From Isoetes taiwanensis (lineage: Eukaryota > Streptophyta > Lycopodiopsida > Isoetales > Isoetaceae): DNA of 64,000 nucleotides. Position 1 is the stretch's first letter; every line of letters starts with the position of its first letter. Position numbers and translations under genes: made by a program. The DNA lies in the NCBI GenBank assembly GCA_021234155.1, contig JAJEKV010000003.1, positions 27,329,166 through 27,393,165 on the forward strand, read 5' to 3'. This document shows, in pieces, positions 1 to 9,965 of the stretch. The notes under the pieces are model-generated. The model saw only the letters and a program-made list of their open reading frames with translations. It did not search any database and was not told the origin of the DNA.

Positions 1-4
1 AGCA

Positions 5-634
5 TTGGAGGAAAGCTCTAGTAGTGGATGGTATGCAAACATAAAAGAATGGCTCAGGAAATGGGATATGGATATAAATGAGCTGAACGATAACAAAGAC
101 AGGATAAGGGAATGGGTAAGAGAAGCAGTAGTACGGAAATCTTGGAGTAGGCTAGGCACGAAAAAGATGTACTACTTGGAGTTTATGAATCCAACATTGA
201 AGGAGATGTCTTATCTATACGAGGGCATCTCCACTAAGATGAGACACACTATCTGTAGGATAAGGCTCAGTTCACATCACTTGGGAGTAGAGATAGGTCG
301 TTGGCATAATATACCTCATGAGCTTAGGACCTGCAAGGTATGTGGATCATGTGAGGTGGAGGATGAGGAACATGTTATTCTGAAATGCCCAGCATACCAC
401 TATTTGAGGGTTAGATTTGAGATTAACGTAGTATCGTTGATGCAATTTTTTGCTTTGCCAGGTAAAAGGATTGGGAGCTATTTGGTTGAAGCTTTGCAAT
501 TAAGAGAAAGTGCTGCTAAAAATCTTGACTCACTATTAATAAGCTTGGATGAGAATGAGAGAGAAGACTCTAATGGTGTTCTATCTGAGAACGCATTAGA
601 TATTATTGCATATGATTTTGAATGTATCTTTTGA
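5..634 (+). pseudogene. LINE A ORF2 C-terminus (zinc-finger region)
   Basis: This is the C-terminal piece of a LINE ORF2 (reverse transcriptase protein), open from the window edge to a stop at 632-634. It contains a C-x2-C-x9-H-x4-C finger at about residues 111-129 (CKVC then EDEEHVILKC), preceded by RIRLSSHHLGVEIGRW. LINE B has the same order and spacing (CKNC then EDEQHVLLRC), and the two proteins align along this whole region, ending in LSENALD and LSEDALD. The endonuclease and RT domains are not in the window. I cannot tell whether the full ORF2 was intact. Confidence 0.75.
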
Positions 635-643
635 ACGTCTTCT

Positions 644-657
644 AGACCTGATGGTCT
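644..657 (+). other. 3' UTR hairpin of LINE A
   Basis: AGACC, loop TGAT, GGTCT, ten bases after the ORF2 stop. The equivalent hairpin in LINE B has a different loop (TGGT) and pairs one base further. Conserved pairing with a changed loop points to an RNA structure used by the LINE reverse transcriptase; that role is inference. Confidence 0.55.
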
Positions 658-699
658 CATGGACGTGTTAATACAACATTTCATTTCATTTCTCTCTGG

Positions 700-1995
700 A
701 TGGCGCAAAAGGAGACTAGGGTAAAGAAGACTCGATCTGTCACTACCTCTGGGGATGCATCAGGGGGGACCACACCTGATCCCGATGCAGCATCGTGTTA
801 AAAAAAAGGACAAGCTGTTGTAGATGGGGTCGTGGATGGGCCGACATCTGATGTGCCTGATGCAAAAAATAATAATATGTTACAGGTCGAAACAGCAGAA
901 GGTCAACTCTTTGCATCTATCGGGCCAACCAAGGATTTCGTTGCAGAAGGAGTTGAAGTCGAAGCAGCAAAGGGATGTGCCAGATCAAAGGGGCATCCGG
1001 AATCTTCAAAGGGGCAACTGGAAACAGTAAATAGACAACCTGCTGCAGAAATCGAGGGACAATTTGTTGCAGAAAGAATCGAAATTGAAGCAGAAAAAGG
1101 ATGTTCCAGAGCTACAGTTTCAGCAAAGGGGCATTCGGATTCTGCAATTGGGCAACCGGAAACAGTAAGGGGACCAAAGAAACAACTTGGAATGGCGGCA
1201 AAGACTGATAATAATGAGCATATTCTGGAGAAAAAACAAGTTGGGTCTGTTCTTGGCAGTGCAGATGGGATCATGGGTCTCTTAGGAGCAGATTTAGGCC
1301 TGAAAGAGATGATTCGTGATTGTGTCAGGGAGTTATTCCATGAAGTATTCAAAGGGGCTTTGCAGGGATTGATGCAAGAAATGATAGAGATTATGAAAAT
1401 AGATCTAAAGAAAGAAATTGACAACATAAAGGCTGATCTTAAGCAAGAAATGGAGAACATAAAAGCTGAGTTGAGGGCAGAAACAGAACAACATGAACAG
1501 ACAGAAACCAATGGCTATGCTGACCACAATGGATATGATGCTCATGATGACAATTGCTTTATTGAATTAAAGCAGCAACTTACAGATTTCATTGAAGACC
1601 AAGAGAAGAAAAATCGACTGCTTAATCTCCGCTTGGTGGGCTTGCCAGAAGAACATGCAGAGAATACGAAAACAGAGGTAAGTCAGTTTTTCAAAGATAA
1701 ACTTGGTATTCCTGATTGTGGACTTGCTGAAGCATTCCGAGTGGGCAAATTTTTTTCATCTGGAAAACCTAGACATACTATTGTGAAGTTTGTAAGCAGA
1801 GAGTACAGAATGAATGTGTTAAAAAAAAGAAGTGCACTAAAGGGTCAACCAGTATGGATAAATGAAGACTTTACTAAGGAGCAATTTATTCAGCATAAAG
1901 CAGAGGTGCAGAAATATAAAACTGCCAGGCAAAATGGTCAGAAAGCATATTGGAAAAAGGGAAAGGTAATTGTGGATAATTCGATGGAGGCATAG
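700..1995 (+). pseudogene. LINE B ORF1-type nucleic-acid-binding protein
   Basis: This is the ORF1p-like part of LINE B. ATG at 700 opens a 33-codon stretch ending at TAA 799-801; the same frame then stays open to TAG 1993-1995. Bases 832-1995 give 387 residues. The N-terminal half is low complexity with repeated KGH/GQPET segments. Around residues 165-220 there is a Lys/Glu-rich coiled coil (KKEIDNIKADLKQEMENIK). An RRM-like core follows (RLLNLRLVGLPEE), with the C-terminal basic domain seen in L1 ORF1 proteins (VWINEDFTKEQF). The family role is RNA binding and chaperone activity in the retrotransposition particle. No ATG lies near 832; the natural start is probably 700, with the TAA acquired later. 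In-frame continuity with ORF2 suggests a fused or read-through product. Confidence 0.75.
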
Positions 1996-4900
1996 GGATT
2001 TGAGACCGCCAGGATTGTGTGCTGGAATATTGATTCCATTAGTCAGTATAAAGTAGATGTAATCAGTTTTTTGTTTGAGAATGTAGATGTTATTTTTTTT
2101 CTAGAGACATGTGAACATGAAGAAAAAGGTTTACCAGAGATAAATGATTTTATGTTGCTTCACTCTGTATGCTATGAGAAATCATGGAGATTAAAGGGGC
2201 ATGGAGGAGTTGCATGTTATGTAAGAAAAAGTATTAGGCATATGATAAAGCTAGTATTGCACTATGGTTCTATGCAGCATATTTGGATTGAAATCCCAGG
2301 ACAATATGGAAAAATTTTTGTTGCAGGATGCTATTTTCCGCCACGTGGTTCACCTGTGTATAATGCTGGGAATATGGACAGGGATGATCCCTTTTATCAG
2401 TTAGAACAAGATGCTATGTGGCTCTTGCAGGAAGGGGAGGTTGTACTAATGGGTGATTTTAATGGAAGAGTGGCAAACAAGCAGGCAGCAATAACAAGTA
2501 CAGAAGGTGATCCAGTGTGGGTGGTAATGTTAGATGAGTTGGAGGTAGAGGAGCAGGGTTGGAAGCGCAAGTCGCAGGATAAAGTAAGATGGCCCACCCC
2601 ACAGGGTAACCATGTACTTAATATGTGTAGTGGTCTGGATTTGCTAATATATAATGGCATAAGTCAATTTCCACAATCTGGGAAGCTCACGTGTAGAGAC
2701 GCTAGTGTTGTGGATCTGGTTTTAGCTCGGGCATCCCTTGTCAAGCAAATGCTGGATTTTCAGATAGAGGAAGCAATGCCACAGATAAGTGATCATGCAC
2801 CTTTATCAGTTGTGATACGTGTTAAAGATTTGCAATGTAAAATAAATAGTGATGCAATATGCAGGCTAAGGATAAATATGCAATATAACAAGGCGGATCA
2901 ATATGAGAAATTGTGTGAAAAAAAGGCACTTGAAGTAGATTGGCCAGAGGATGTTAATACCCTTAGTGAGAAGCTTGCCAAAATGGTTTTGGATGCTGCC
3001 ACCACGTGTTTCATATCAAAACGAAAATTGAATGGTCTTCCTTGTAACGCATGGTTTGATGGGGATTGTAAAGAAAAAAGGGCAGAGTTCAAAAAGGCGA
3101 AAGGGGCAGAAAGGGAAAAGCTAAAGAAGGAATACATAAAGCTGACTAAGTCTAAAAAGAAAAAGTATGTATATCAGAAGCAGCAAAAAATGGTGGAGGA
3201 GTTATTGCTGAATCCAAAGCAATTTTGGAACAGATTGAAACCCAGTGTAAAACAAGAAGCGATTTTAGAAACTAATGCCTTATTAGGCTAAGTGCGCAAG
3301 CTTTATCATGTATCTGGTATTTCTGATATGGAAGAGATCACATATCTCTCTGCTGGTGAATATGAGTTCACTCCCGATGATTTGGAACAAGGTTTGAGTA
3401 AGCTTGCAAATGGTAAGGCAGCTGATGCACAGGGGTTGGTTGCAGAGATGTTCAAATGGGCTGGAGGTTTAACCCATGCAATGTTGTTGAAGCTAGTAAA
3501 TGCAGCTTTAAAAGAGGGCTTTCCCCGCTCGTGGCAAGTCAATAGAGTTATCCCATTATACAAGGCAGGAGACGATAAGAATCCAGGTAATTATAGAATG
3601 ATTATGATTTGTAGTTTTTTTGCAAAACTTGTAGCTACAATGCTAAACTCTAAGATTAGTATGTGCGCGGAAGGGAACGGAGTTAGGGCCATGGGGCAAG
3701 CAGGATTTAGACCTGAGCGGTCTACCATAGACCATTTGATAACTTTGCGTGCCATGATAGATTCAGTTATTGGAAAAAAAAGGCCTTTATATGCTCTTTT
3801 TGTGGATTATGCTAAAGCCTTTGACACAGTAAATAGACATACTCTCTGGCAAAGAATGGAGCTAATTGGGGTTCCAATGGAGTTAAGACAAGCGGTCAAG
3901 ATATTATATGAGAAAGTATTGGTGCAACTTTCTCCCCCTTATGTCAATGAATGTGAAGATGTTGTGGTGAGTAATACTGGAGTCAAGCAGGGCTGCCCCT
4001 TATCTCCTACATTGTTTGGGCTGTTTATCGATGAGCTGGAAAACTGGATGATGGAACATGGAGGGGATGGGACATTGGTGAATGGCTATATGATATTGCT
4101 TTTGCTTTATGCAGATGACGTAGTCATCCTATCTCGATCAGTAACAGGGATGCAGAAACATTTGGATGCTCTCGCGCATTTTTGTGATAGCAAAGGGATG
4201 CAAGTGAATTTAGCAAAAACAAAATTGATAGTCTTTGGAGCTAATAAGACAGAACATCTGGCATTTTATTATAAGGGCATGTCAGTGGAGTTGGTAAACT
4301 CGTATAAATATCTGGGAGTGGAAGTTGACAAGAGCCCTAGCTGGAATATGGCTGTAGAGCACAGAGTGAATGCGGGCCTGAAAGCCTTATACAGCATGCA
4401 ACGTCGAAGTGGTAAAGCGGAAATTTGGAATTTTAACATGAAAAAGATGTTATATAAGACGCTTGTGCAGACAGTATTGCTATATGGATGTGAGGTTTGG
4501 GGGCCAGGCTTGGCGGCTGACACATGGAAAAAGGTGGAGAAAGTGCAAAAAAAGTTTCTGAGAACGGAATTGGGTACAAAAGCGCAAACTCCGTATGATA
4601 TGCTGCTGGCAGAATGTGGTATGTTGCCTGTTGAGGCAGAAGCTTTGTGTAAGTTGCTCACATATCTTTATAAGATACGATTTGAAAGAGCTGATGATAG
4701 TTTGCCACGTTTGGCAATAGAGGAGACAAGGGGGAAGGGTTGGTATGCTGATGTGGAGGAATGGATGTGGAAGTGGGGACTAAATATGCAGGATTTGTAT
4801 ATACATCATAAAGATATCCGGGCGTGGGTTACAGAACATGTTACTAGGAAGAATTGGAGAGTTCCAGAAATAAAGAAAGAGTTCTATCGACAGTATATTA

Positions 4901-5253
4901 ACCCAGAACTCCAAGAGGCCAAGTATCTGAAAGAAGGTATTTCTTTAAAACTTAGACACTCCATTAGCAGAATGAGACTTAGTTCGCACAGGCTTGGGGT
5001 GGAAGTTGGTAGATGGGGAGATATCCCACATGAAATGAGGCTTTGCAAGAATTGTAATATGCAGGAAGTGGAGGACGAGCAACATGTGCTCTTAAGATGC
5101 CCAGCTTATGTGGAGATCCGAAACAGGTACAATATCTCGGTGTCAACTCTACTGGAGTTTTTTAATTTGGAAGGTTTGGGAGAAGAGGCTAATGCATTAT
5201 TGTCTGAAGATGCATTAGATGATATTTTCTATAATGTTGAATGTACTTGTTGA
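1996..5253 (+). pseudogene. LINE B ORF2: endonuclease and reverse transcriptase
   Basis: Domains in order: an APE-type endonuclease starting right after the ORF1 stop (IVCWNIDSISQ), with VLMGDFNGRV near 2449 and the SDHAPL motif near 2789; a Lys-rich linker; reverse transcriptase with QAGFRPERSTIDH, FVDYAKAFDTV, GVKQGCPLSP and the catalytic LLYADDVVIL near 4108; then a C-terminal C-x2-C-x9-H-x4-C finger near 5044. The frame is the ORF1 frame, and the first in-frame ATG lies well inside the endonuclease, so an AUG start would lose its beginning. One in-frame TAA at 3289-3291 splits endonuclease from RT; there is no frameshift. By family, the product nicks target DNA and reverse-transcribes its own RNA there. 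As it stands the element cannot make full ORF2. Confidence 0.85.
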
Positions 5254-5261
5254 ACGTCTAA

Positions 5262-5277
5262 TAGACCTGGTGGTCTA
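5262..5277 (+). other. 3' UTR hairpin of LINE B
   Basis: TAGACC, loop TGGT, GGTCTA, eight bases after the ORF2 stop. It matches the hairpin of LINE A in position and stem, and the CATTT-type tail follows about 20 bp later. Confidence 0.6.
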
Positions 5278-5309
5278 CAGACATGAATAAAAAGCATTTC
5301 ATTTCATTC

Positions 5310-5362
5310 TCTCTCCCTCCCTCCCTCCCTCCCTCCCTCCCTCCCTCCCTCTCTCTCTCTCT
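5310..5362. repeat. CTCC/CT microsatellite
   Basis: About ten CTCC units followed by a CT run, directly after the LINE B tail. Confidence 0.95.
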
Positions 5363-6106
5363 GGGCGCTGGGTGCTAGGGTTTCTGCTGTGGAACTTCAG
5401 AAAGCCATAGCTCTCACATACGGTGTCAGATTGCAACGTGGTTGGGCTCCTTGGAAAGCTTATTCTGAGCTCTTTCCAAGGTGTATAACATCAATACTTT
5501 TGAATCAGTTTGACAGTCTGTAATTGGCATTTTCCAGGACTGTGTACAGGATGGGACATCCTAAAAAGGAGACATATAAGATACAGGGCCTTAGAACCAT
5601 CTGAAATGAAGTTTAAAGCCTCCACAATGTTCTCAAATTTTGGTCGTTGATGAGAGAACGAGTTGGGCAGATACAATTTTCCCCGGCACCAAATATCCAA
5701 GTGTTTGTCACCTCACAAGCGACTTGTTTCTCCTGCTGTTATATTCTTCAATGGAAGGCGTTCAGGCTCAATTTGCAAGTGTAGCACCCTCAAATTTGTA
5801 TTGGAGGCATGGTAGCATCAATTCCTGCAAAACAAATCCCTTTAGAAAAGAAATCATGAAACAGGGCAATCATCTGCATCGTATGCTTTCTAGCCTATGC
5901 CTCTAAACTCTCTAAACCCTTCATTCCTCTAAACCGTCATTCCTCAGCCTTCATGTGTTTCTGCAAGCATGCACATGTAGATTACAGCCTTAGCCTTGAA
6001 GCAACTGATTGAGATTAATTAAAAATATAACAAGGCAGCAGTTAATAATCGTGTCTTAAAATCTGATGTAGAAGCACTTAAGGCCAAGGTATAATAAGTA
6101 ATAATC
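5363..6106. other. Unassigned sequence
   Basis: No recognisable gene. Only short ORFs without family motifs are present; the longest, 5640-5906 on +, shows nothing I can identify. Confidence 0.5.
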
Positions 6107-6168
6107 CATGACAGATTTTTTCATGACAGATTTATCATGACAGATTTATCCATGACAGATTTTTTCCA
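6107..6168. repeat. Short tandem repeat (CATGACAGATTT type)
   Basis: Four imperfect copies of CATGACAGATTT with variable T-rich spacers. Confidence 0.8.
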
Positions 6169-6292
6169 TGTGATATATGCAGGAGCTGACAAACACAATG
6201 AAACTCTTGATGCCATCACCGAGTTTTTTGAAACTGTTTCATATAGCAAGTGCAGTGAAGCAATGGGCAATGGATGCAGTTCTAAAAATGTA
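6169..6292 (+). other. Possible exon-like remnant left of Helitron end
   Basis: An open stretch (HVIYAGADKHNETLDAITEF and onward, Cys-containing) runs up to the Helitron terminus at 6293 and is cut there. I do not recognise the protein. Bases 6270-6287 recur almost exactly at 15601-15618, on the far side of the 6.29-15.59 kb segment. Confidence 0.3.
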
Positions 6293-6320
6293 CTAGTTAT
6301 GGTGCCCGGCGTTGCCGGGC
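6293..6320 (-). mobile_element. Helitron-type 3' terminus (minus strand)
   Basis: Read on the minus strand: hairpin GCCCGGC AAC GCCGGGC (6304-6320), 7 nt, CTAG (6293-6296), then T. A short GC hairpin followed by CTRR and a host T is the signature of a Helitron 3' end. The element body therefore lies to the right of 6293 and its 5' TC end should be further right; I could not place it. Confidence 0.7.
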
Positions 6321-7410
6321 TTTAGTAGTGGTTTGTAGAGGTGGTTGAGGATTGATGGTATTGGCAAGTATTTTTATGAATTGCAATGGTAGAGATGCAA
6401 GTGATGCGAGTGATGTAAATGAGGTTACATTATCATGATGATGAGGTCGATTGTGTTTGAATTTGCGTAAAGGTCCGCTAAAAGAATCTATATGGCAAGC
6501 TTGTCCACTAAATTTTGTGCAAATTGTAGATCATTATGCATGGTGAGCGGCTAAAAAATCTGATTGATAATTATTTTCCTTTTCATCTATCAATATTGTT
6601 GATTTGGGATGTGTTCAATCTTATCCACTATAGCATTTATCTACCATGTGCAAACAAAATGAGCACCCATAGCATTTATTGCTCATGTGCTTGTCTCAAC
6701 TTAATGTTCAATCTTATTTAGAAAAGACATGTATATGTATTCAAAATTGCAAAAAAAGAAAAAGGCGGGGAGAGCATCCATAGAGAATTTGTACACATAG
6801 CTAGCTATAGGTGGACAGACAATGATAGTTTTTGTCCTTTAACTACATAACCTCGCCTTGATAGCATGAGTATAAACATCCCTAAAATATGCATGTGTGG
6901 CACTTTAAGGCAAAAATATATGACCATAACAAAATTGGATGGCTTTAATAAACTGGAATGGACAGGAGGACAAACCATCTTGTAGCTCTCGCTTCTGCAA
7001 TATTATAGTTTTACACATTGTAACTTATGTCAACACACGATGGTATTTCAGATGGCCAGGCTAAAAAATAAACATGTTGTGAGTTCAGTTGCTTTTAGGT
7101 GGCACTTGGAAATAAACAAATATTTTAACATGTACTTAATAGGACTCTTCCTGCAACACTTCCAACTGTTTGGGCTTGCTTGAAAAAGATTCCAGCCAAA
7201 AGTGTCTTAAAAAGGATAAGCAAACTTCAACAATAACATAGAGCTTGTTTGACGCTTTCCTGGTTTGGTCACATGGGACCACAAAGATCTTGGATCCGGG
7301 ATGGATCTAGACTTGATAAGTATAAAACATAGGAACTACATTAAGAGTGAGAACAGAAAGCGTGCGAGCTGTTTATTCTCGTGTCTGCATATTCTGTTTA
7401 TCATAAGAAA
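6321..7410. other. Unassigned AT-rich sequence inside Helitron-bounded segment
   Basis: No gene recognised. Short ORFs only. Confidence 0.5.
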
Positions 7411-7620
7411 TGTTAATAGGAATCCTAACCTTTGGTTGCATTCAAAAAGAGAAAAACAAAGGCCTAAAAGCCTATCAAAATGAAAACTGTGAAATCTGGG
7501 TACATTTAAGTTATTTTCACAAACTGTTAATAGGAATCCTAACCTTCAAAAAGAGAAAAACAAAGGCCTATCAAATTAAAAACTGTGAAATCCGGGTACA
7601 TTTAAGTTATTTTCACAAAC
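7411..7620. repeat. Imperfect tandem duplication, about 105 bp unit
   Basis: Units 7411-7524 and 7525-7620 both begin TGTTAATAGGAATCC and end TTATTTTCACAAAC. The second lacks about 18 bp. Confidence 0.85.
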
Positions 7621-8180
7621 TGCATAACCTTTGAAAGGCATGTCGAAAGTATAGCGTACTAACCAGATGTCTTTCTTATATTCAGACCTGCAAAATGAAA
7701 GGAAGACGTGTTTAACTGCACATGCCGGTGAGGACTTCCAGCTTTCCTGATTGAGCTACTTCTAAAATTGTATTGCCTATATCCACAGCCACAAATAGAG
7801 CATTTGGAAAACTAAACTAAATGCAGCAACTAAAAGTCCGAAAATATCAATAAAATTATAGTGTTGATTGTAATGCTATAGATATTTTGCACCAACTAAA
7901 TCTATAGGACTTACCTGGCCATAAAGGTTGTAGTTTGAACACCATAAGCTGCAATTTCAGTCTTCTAGTATTCAGCCAGAATTGCAAGCTCAATAGTGCC
8001 TGCCATTGAATAACAAATAAAACATAATAAAATCAAGTTAGACATCAACATAAGATTTGTTGAAGTTGAAATACAAAGGTTTGCTCGTGATAAGAGAGCT
8101 ACATGGCCTAACGTACCAAAGAAATCTTTACTAACCTCCCCATTTTTTCAGGATTCCGTATCCAATCACAATACTCCTAG
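7621..8180. other. Unassigned sequence
   Basis: No gene recognised. Confidence 0.5.
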
Positions 8181-8525
8181 TACGTGATACTTTATGCACA
8201 TATCCAAAATCACAGTCTGCACATGATAAATGCATTCAACAATACACAATGACTTAAACTAAATCTAAGATAATGCCCTAACGCAGGCTATCATGCATAT
8301 TTAAAGCATTTAATCCACATAATAATAAACAATAGAAGAGACTTGAAGATCATCTCAGCTCCAAAATCGTTATGCCCCAAAAGGTCAGCCCCATTATGCT
8401 CCAATGTTGTCTACAAAATCCGAAAATGACTTGCTCCTGCTTCAAAAACGAAGATATTTTTAGTTCTATACATGACTGCAAGAAATCAGCCTGTTGCAAA
8501 GCACCATTTCAAATAAATGACTATG
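8181..8525 (+). repeat. Direct repeat, copy 1
   Basis: About 345 bp, repeated in the same orientation at 9622-9965. Shared landmarks are CAGTCTGCACATGATAAATG, AGGTCAGCCCCATTATGCTC and CATGACTGCAAGAAATCA. Copies differ by scattered substitutions, so the duplication is not recent. Confidence 0.85.
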
Positions 8526-9011
8526 CTGAAGATCATAATTAGTTGAAAATAGTAATACAGAAAAGAGGAAGGTGCACAAATTCACCTTGGAGCGATTGTT
8601 CTGATTCTACACTTCTTCACCTGTTCTTTTACTCCATATAATTTTCAAAGTCTGCAACCACCATATCTTCTTCAGAAATTATGACAAACAAAATTATTAG
8701 CATTCTCAAGATTGAAAATGTCATTTTAAGCTCGTTTCTTTGCCTGAGCAAGCCATTTGACATAGATGTGTGATGGTCATATTGTATGAGCATAGTTCAC
8801 TTTTAACACATTGAAATAGGGATAGACATCCAATCCAACATATGCATTGCCTAGCTATAGAGGCTATTGGTTACCATCTTGCCAACATAGCCAAAAGGAA
8901 AGAAAGAAAAAAAAGCATAAGCATAAGGTGTATAAGAGGAGATGACTCACAACACAGTTGCTTGAGTGGTGGTGATAATTGTGCAGGAGCTCTTCAAGGT
9001 CCAAGTATGCT
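8526..9011. other. Unassigned sequence between direct repeats
   Basis: No gene recognised. Confidence 0.45.
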
Positions 9012-9254
9012 TGAACTGGAATTTGCCACAAACATGCCTTGTACTCAATCAACAGGAGGCTATAAAAGTGCCAAATAACTGAAGCCTTTGAAATGCCTGG
9101 AAAAGGATGCAAGGAGACTATAAAACATCTGCTCAAACTGGCTTTTGCCACAAACATTGATTGTAGTCAATCAACTGGAGGCTACAAAATTGCCAAATAA
9201 AAAGCCACTTTAATGCTTGAAAAAGGGTGCAAGTAGACTATAAAACATTTGTTC
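9012..9254. repeat. Tandem duplication, about 122 bp unit
   Basis: Units 9012-9134 and 9135-9254 share TTTGCCACAAACAT, GTCAATCAAC/CTCAATCAAC and AGACTATAAAACAT. Confidence 0.8.
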
Positions 9255-9621
9255 CTAACCTTGTGCAAGCCAAAGGCAAGAGTCAGACTCTACCAACGAA
9301 AAAGATGAGATAAGGAAAACTTCTATCCTAAGTCCCTGAGTGGTTGCAATGCCATGTGTAGCTATAAAAATAGTTTCTGACTATTTTTTGAACTGATTAA
9401 GGACCCCGTAGACGTCATTGGGTGAAAGGCAAGTTAACATTTAAATCAAAATTGCCCGAAGCATGAACCTAAGCCTGAATCTATGCTTGAATCCTATGCA
9501 GTAGACAACAAACAAATCAGAAACAATTTGCCTTGGCCTATGATGCGAGATCTGGCATCTATACCTTCTGTTTGTTCTTGTGGGGAGTTCATTTACCAAG
9601 ATGACAGTGTAAAACTGCAGG

Positions 9622-9965
9622 CACACGTGGTACTTTATGCATATATCCAAATTCACAGTCTGCACATGATAAATGCATTCAACAATATACAATGACTTAC
9701 ACTAAATCTAAGATAATGCTTGAATCCAAACTATGATGCAGATTTAAAGCATTTAATCCACGTCAACAGTAGACTATTAGACGAAACTTGAAGATCACCT
9801 CAGCTGCAAAACCGTTATGCTCCAAAAGGTCAGCCCCATTATGCTCCAATGTTCTCTACAAAATCCGAGAAGGACCTGCTTCTGCTCCAAAAACAAATAT
9901 ATTCTTAGTTCTGTACATGACTGCAAGAAATCACCATGTTGCAAGGTACCATTTCAAATGAAATT
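9622..9965 (+). repeat. Direct repeat, copy 2
   Basis: Partner of 8181-8525, offset by about 1.44 kb in the same orientation. Confidence 0.85.

Larger units (their letters stand above)
1..693 (+). mobile_element. LINE A, 3' end only
   Basis: This is the 3' end of a LINE whose 5' part lies outside the window. It holds the last 209 codons of ORF2, a short 3' UTR with a hairpin (arms AGACC/GGTCT, loop TGAT, 644-657) and a tail of CATTT-type repeats ending near 693. The same coding end, hairpin and tail recur at the end of LINE B, so the two belong to related families. The right boundary is inferred from the tail and from LINE B starting immediately after it. Confidence 0.8.
694..5311 (+). mobile_element. 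LINE B, nearly complete, single reading frame
   Basis: This non-LTR retrotransposon starts straight after the tail of LINE A. It has almost no 5' UTR: the first ATG is at 700. It carries an ORF1-like coiled-coil/RRM region, then AP endonuclease, reverse transcriptase and a C-terminal zinc finger, and ends in a hairpin and CATTT-type tail. Bases 691-699 (TCTCTCTGG) recur in the CT-rich run after the tail near 5355-5363, which could be a target-site duplication, but low complexity makes this weak. All coding parts lie in one frame, broken by TAA at 799, TAG at 1993 and TAA at 3289. Confidence 0.85.

Noticed and set aside
903-1511. Long minus-strand ORF (202 codons)
   Set aside because: Antisense to LINE B ORF1; Ser/Cys-rich composition comes from the Lys/Glu-rich coding strand. 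No motif.
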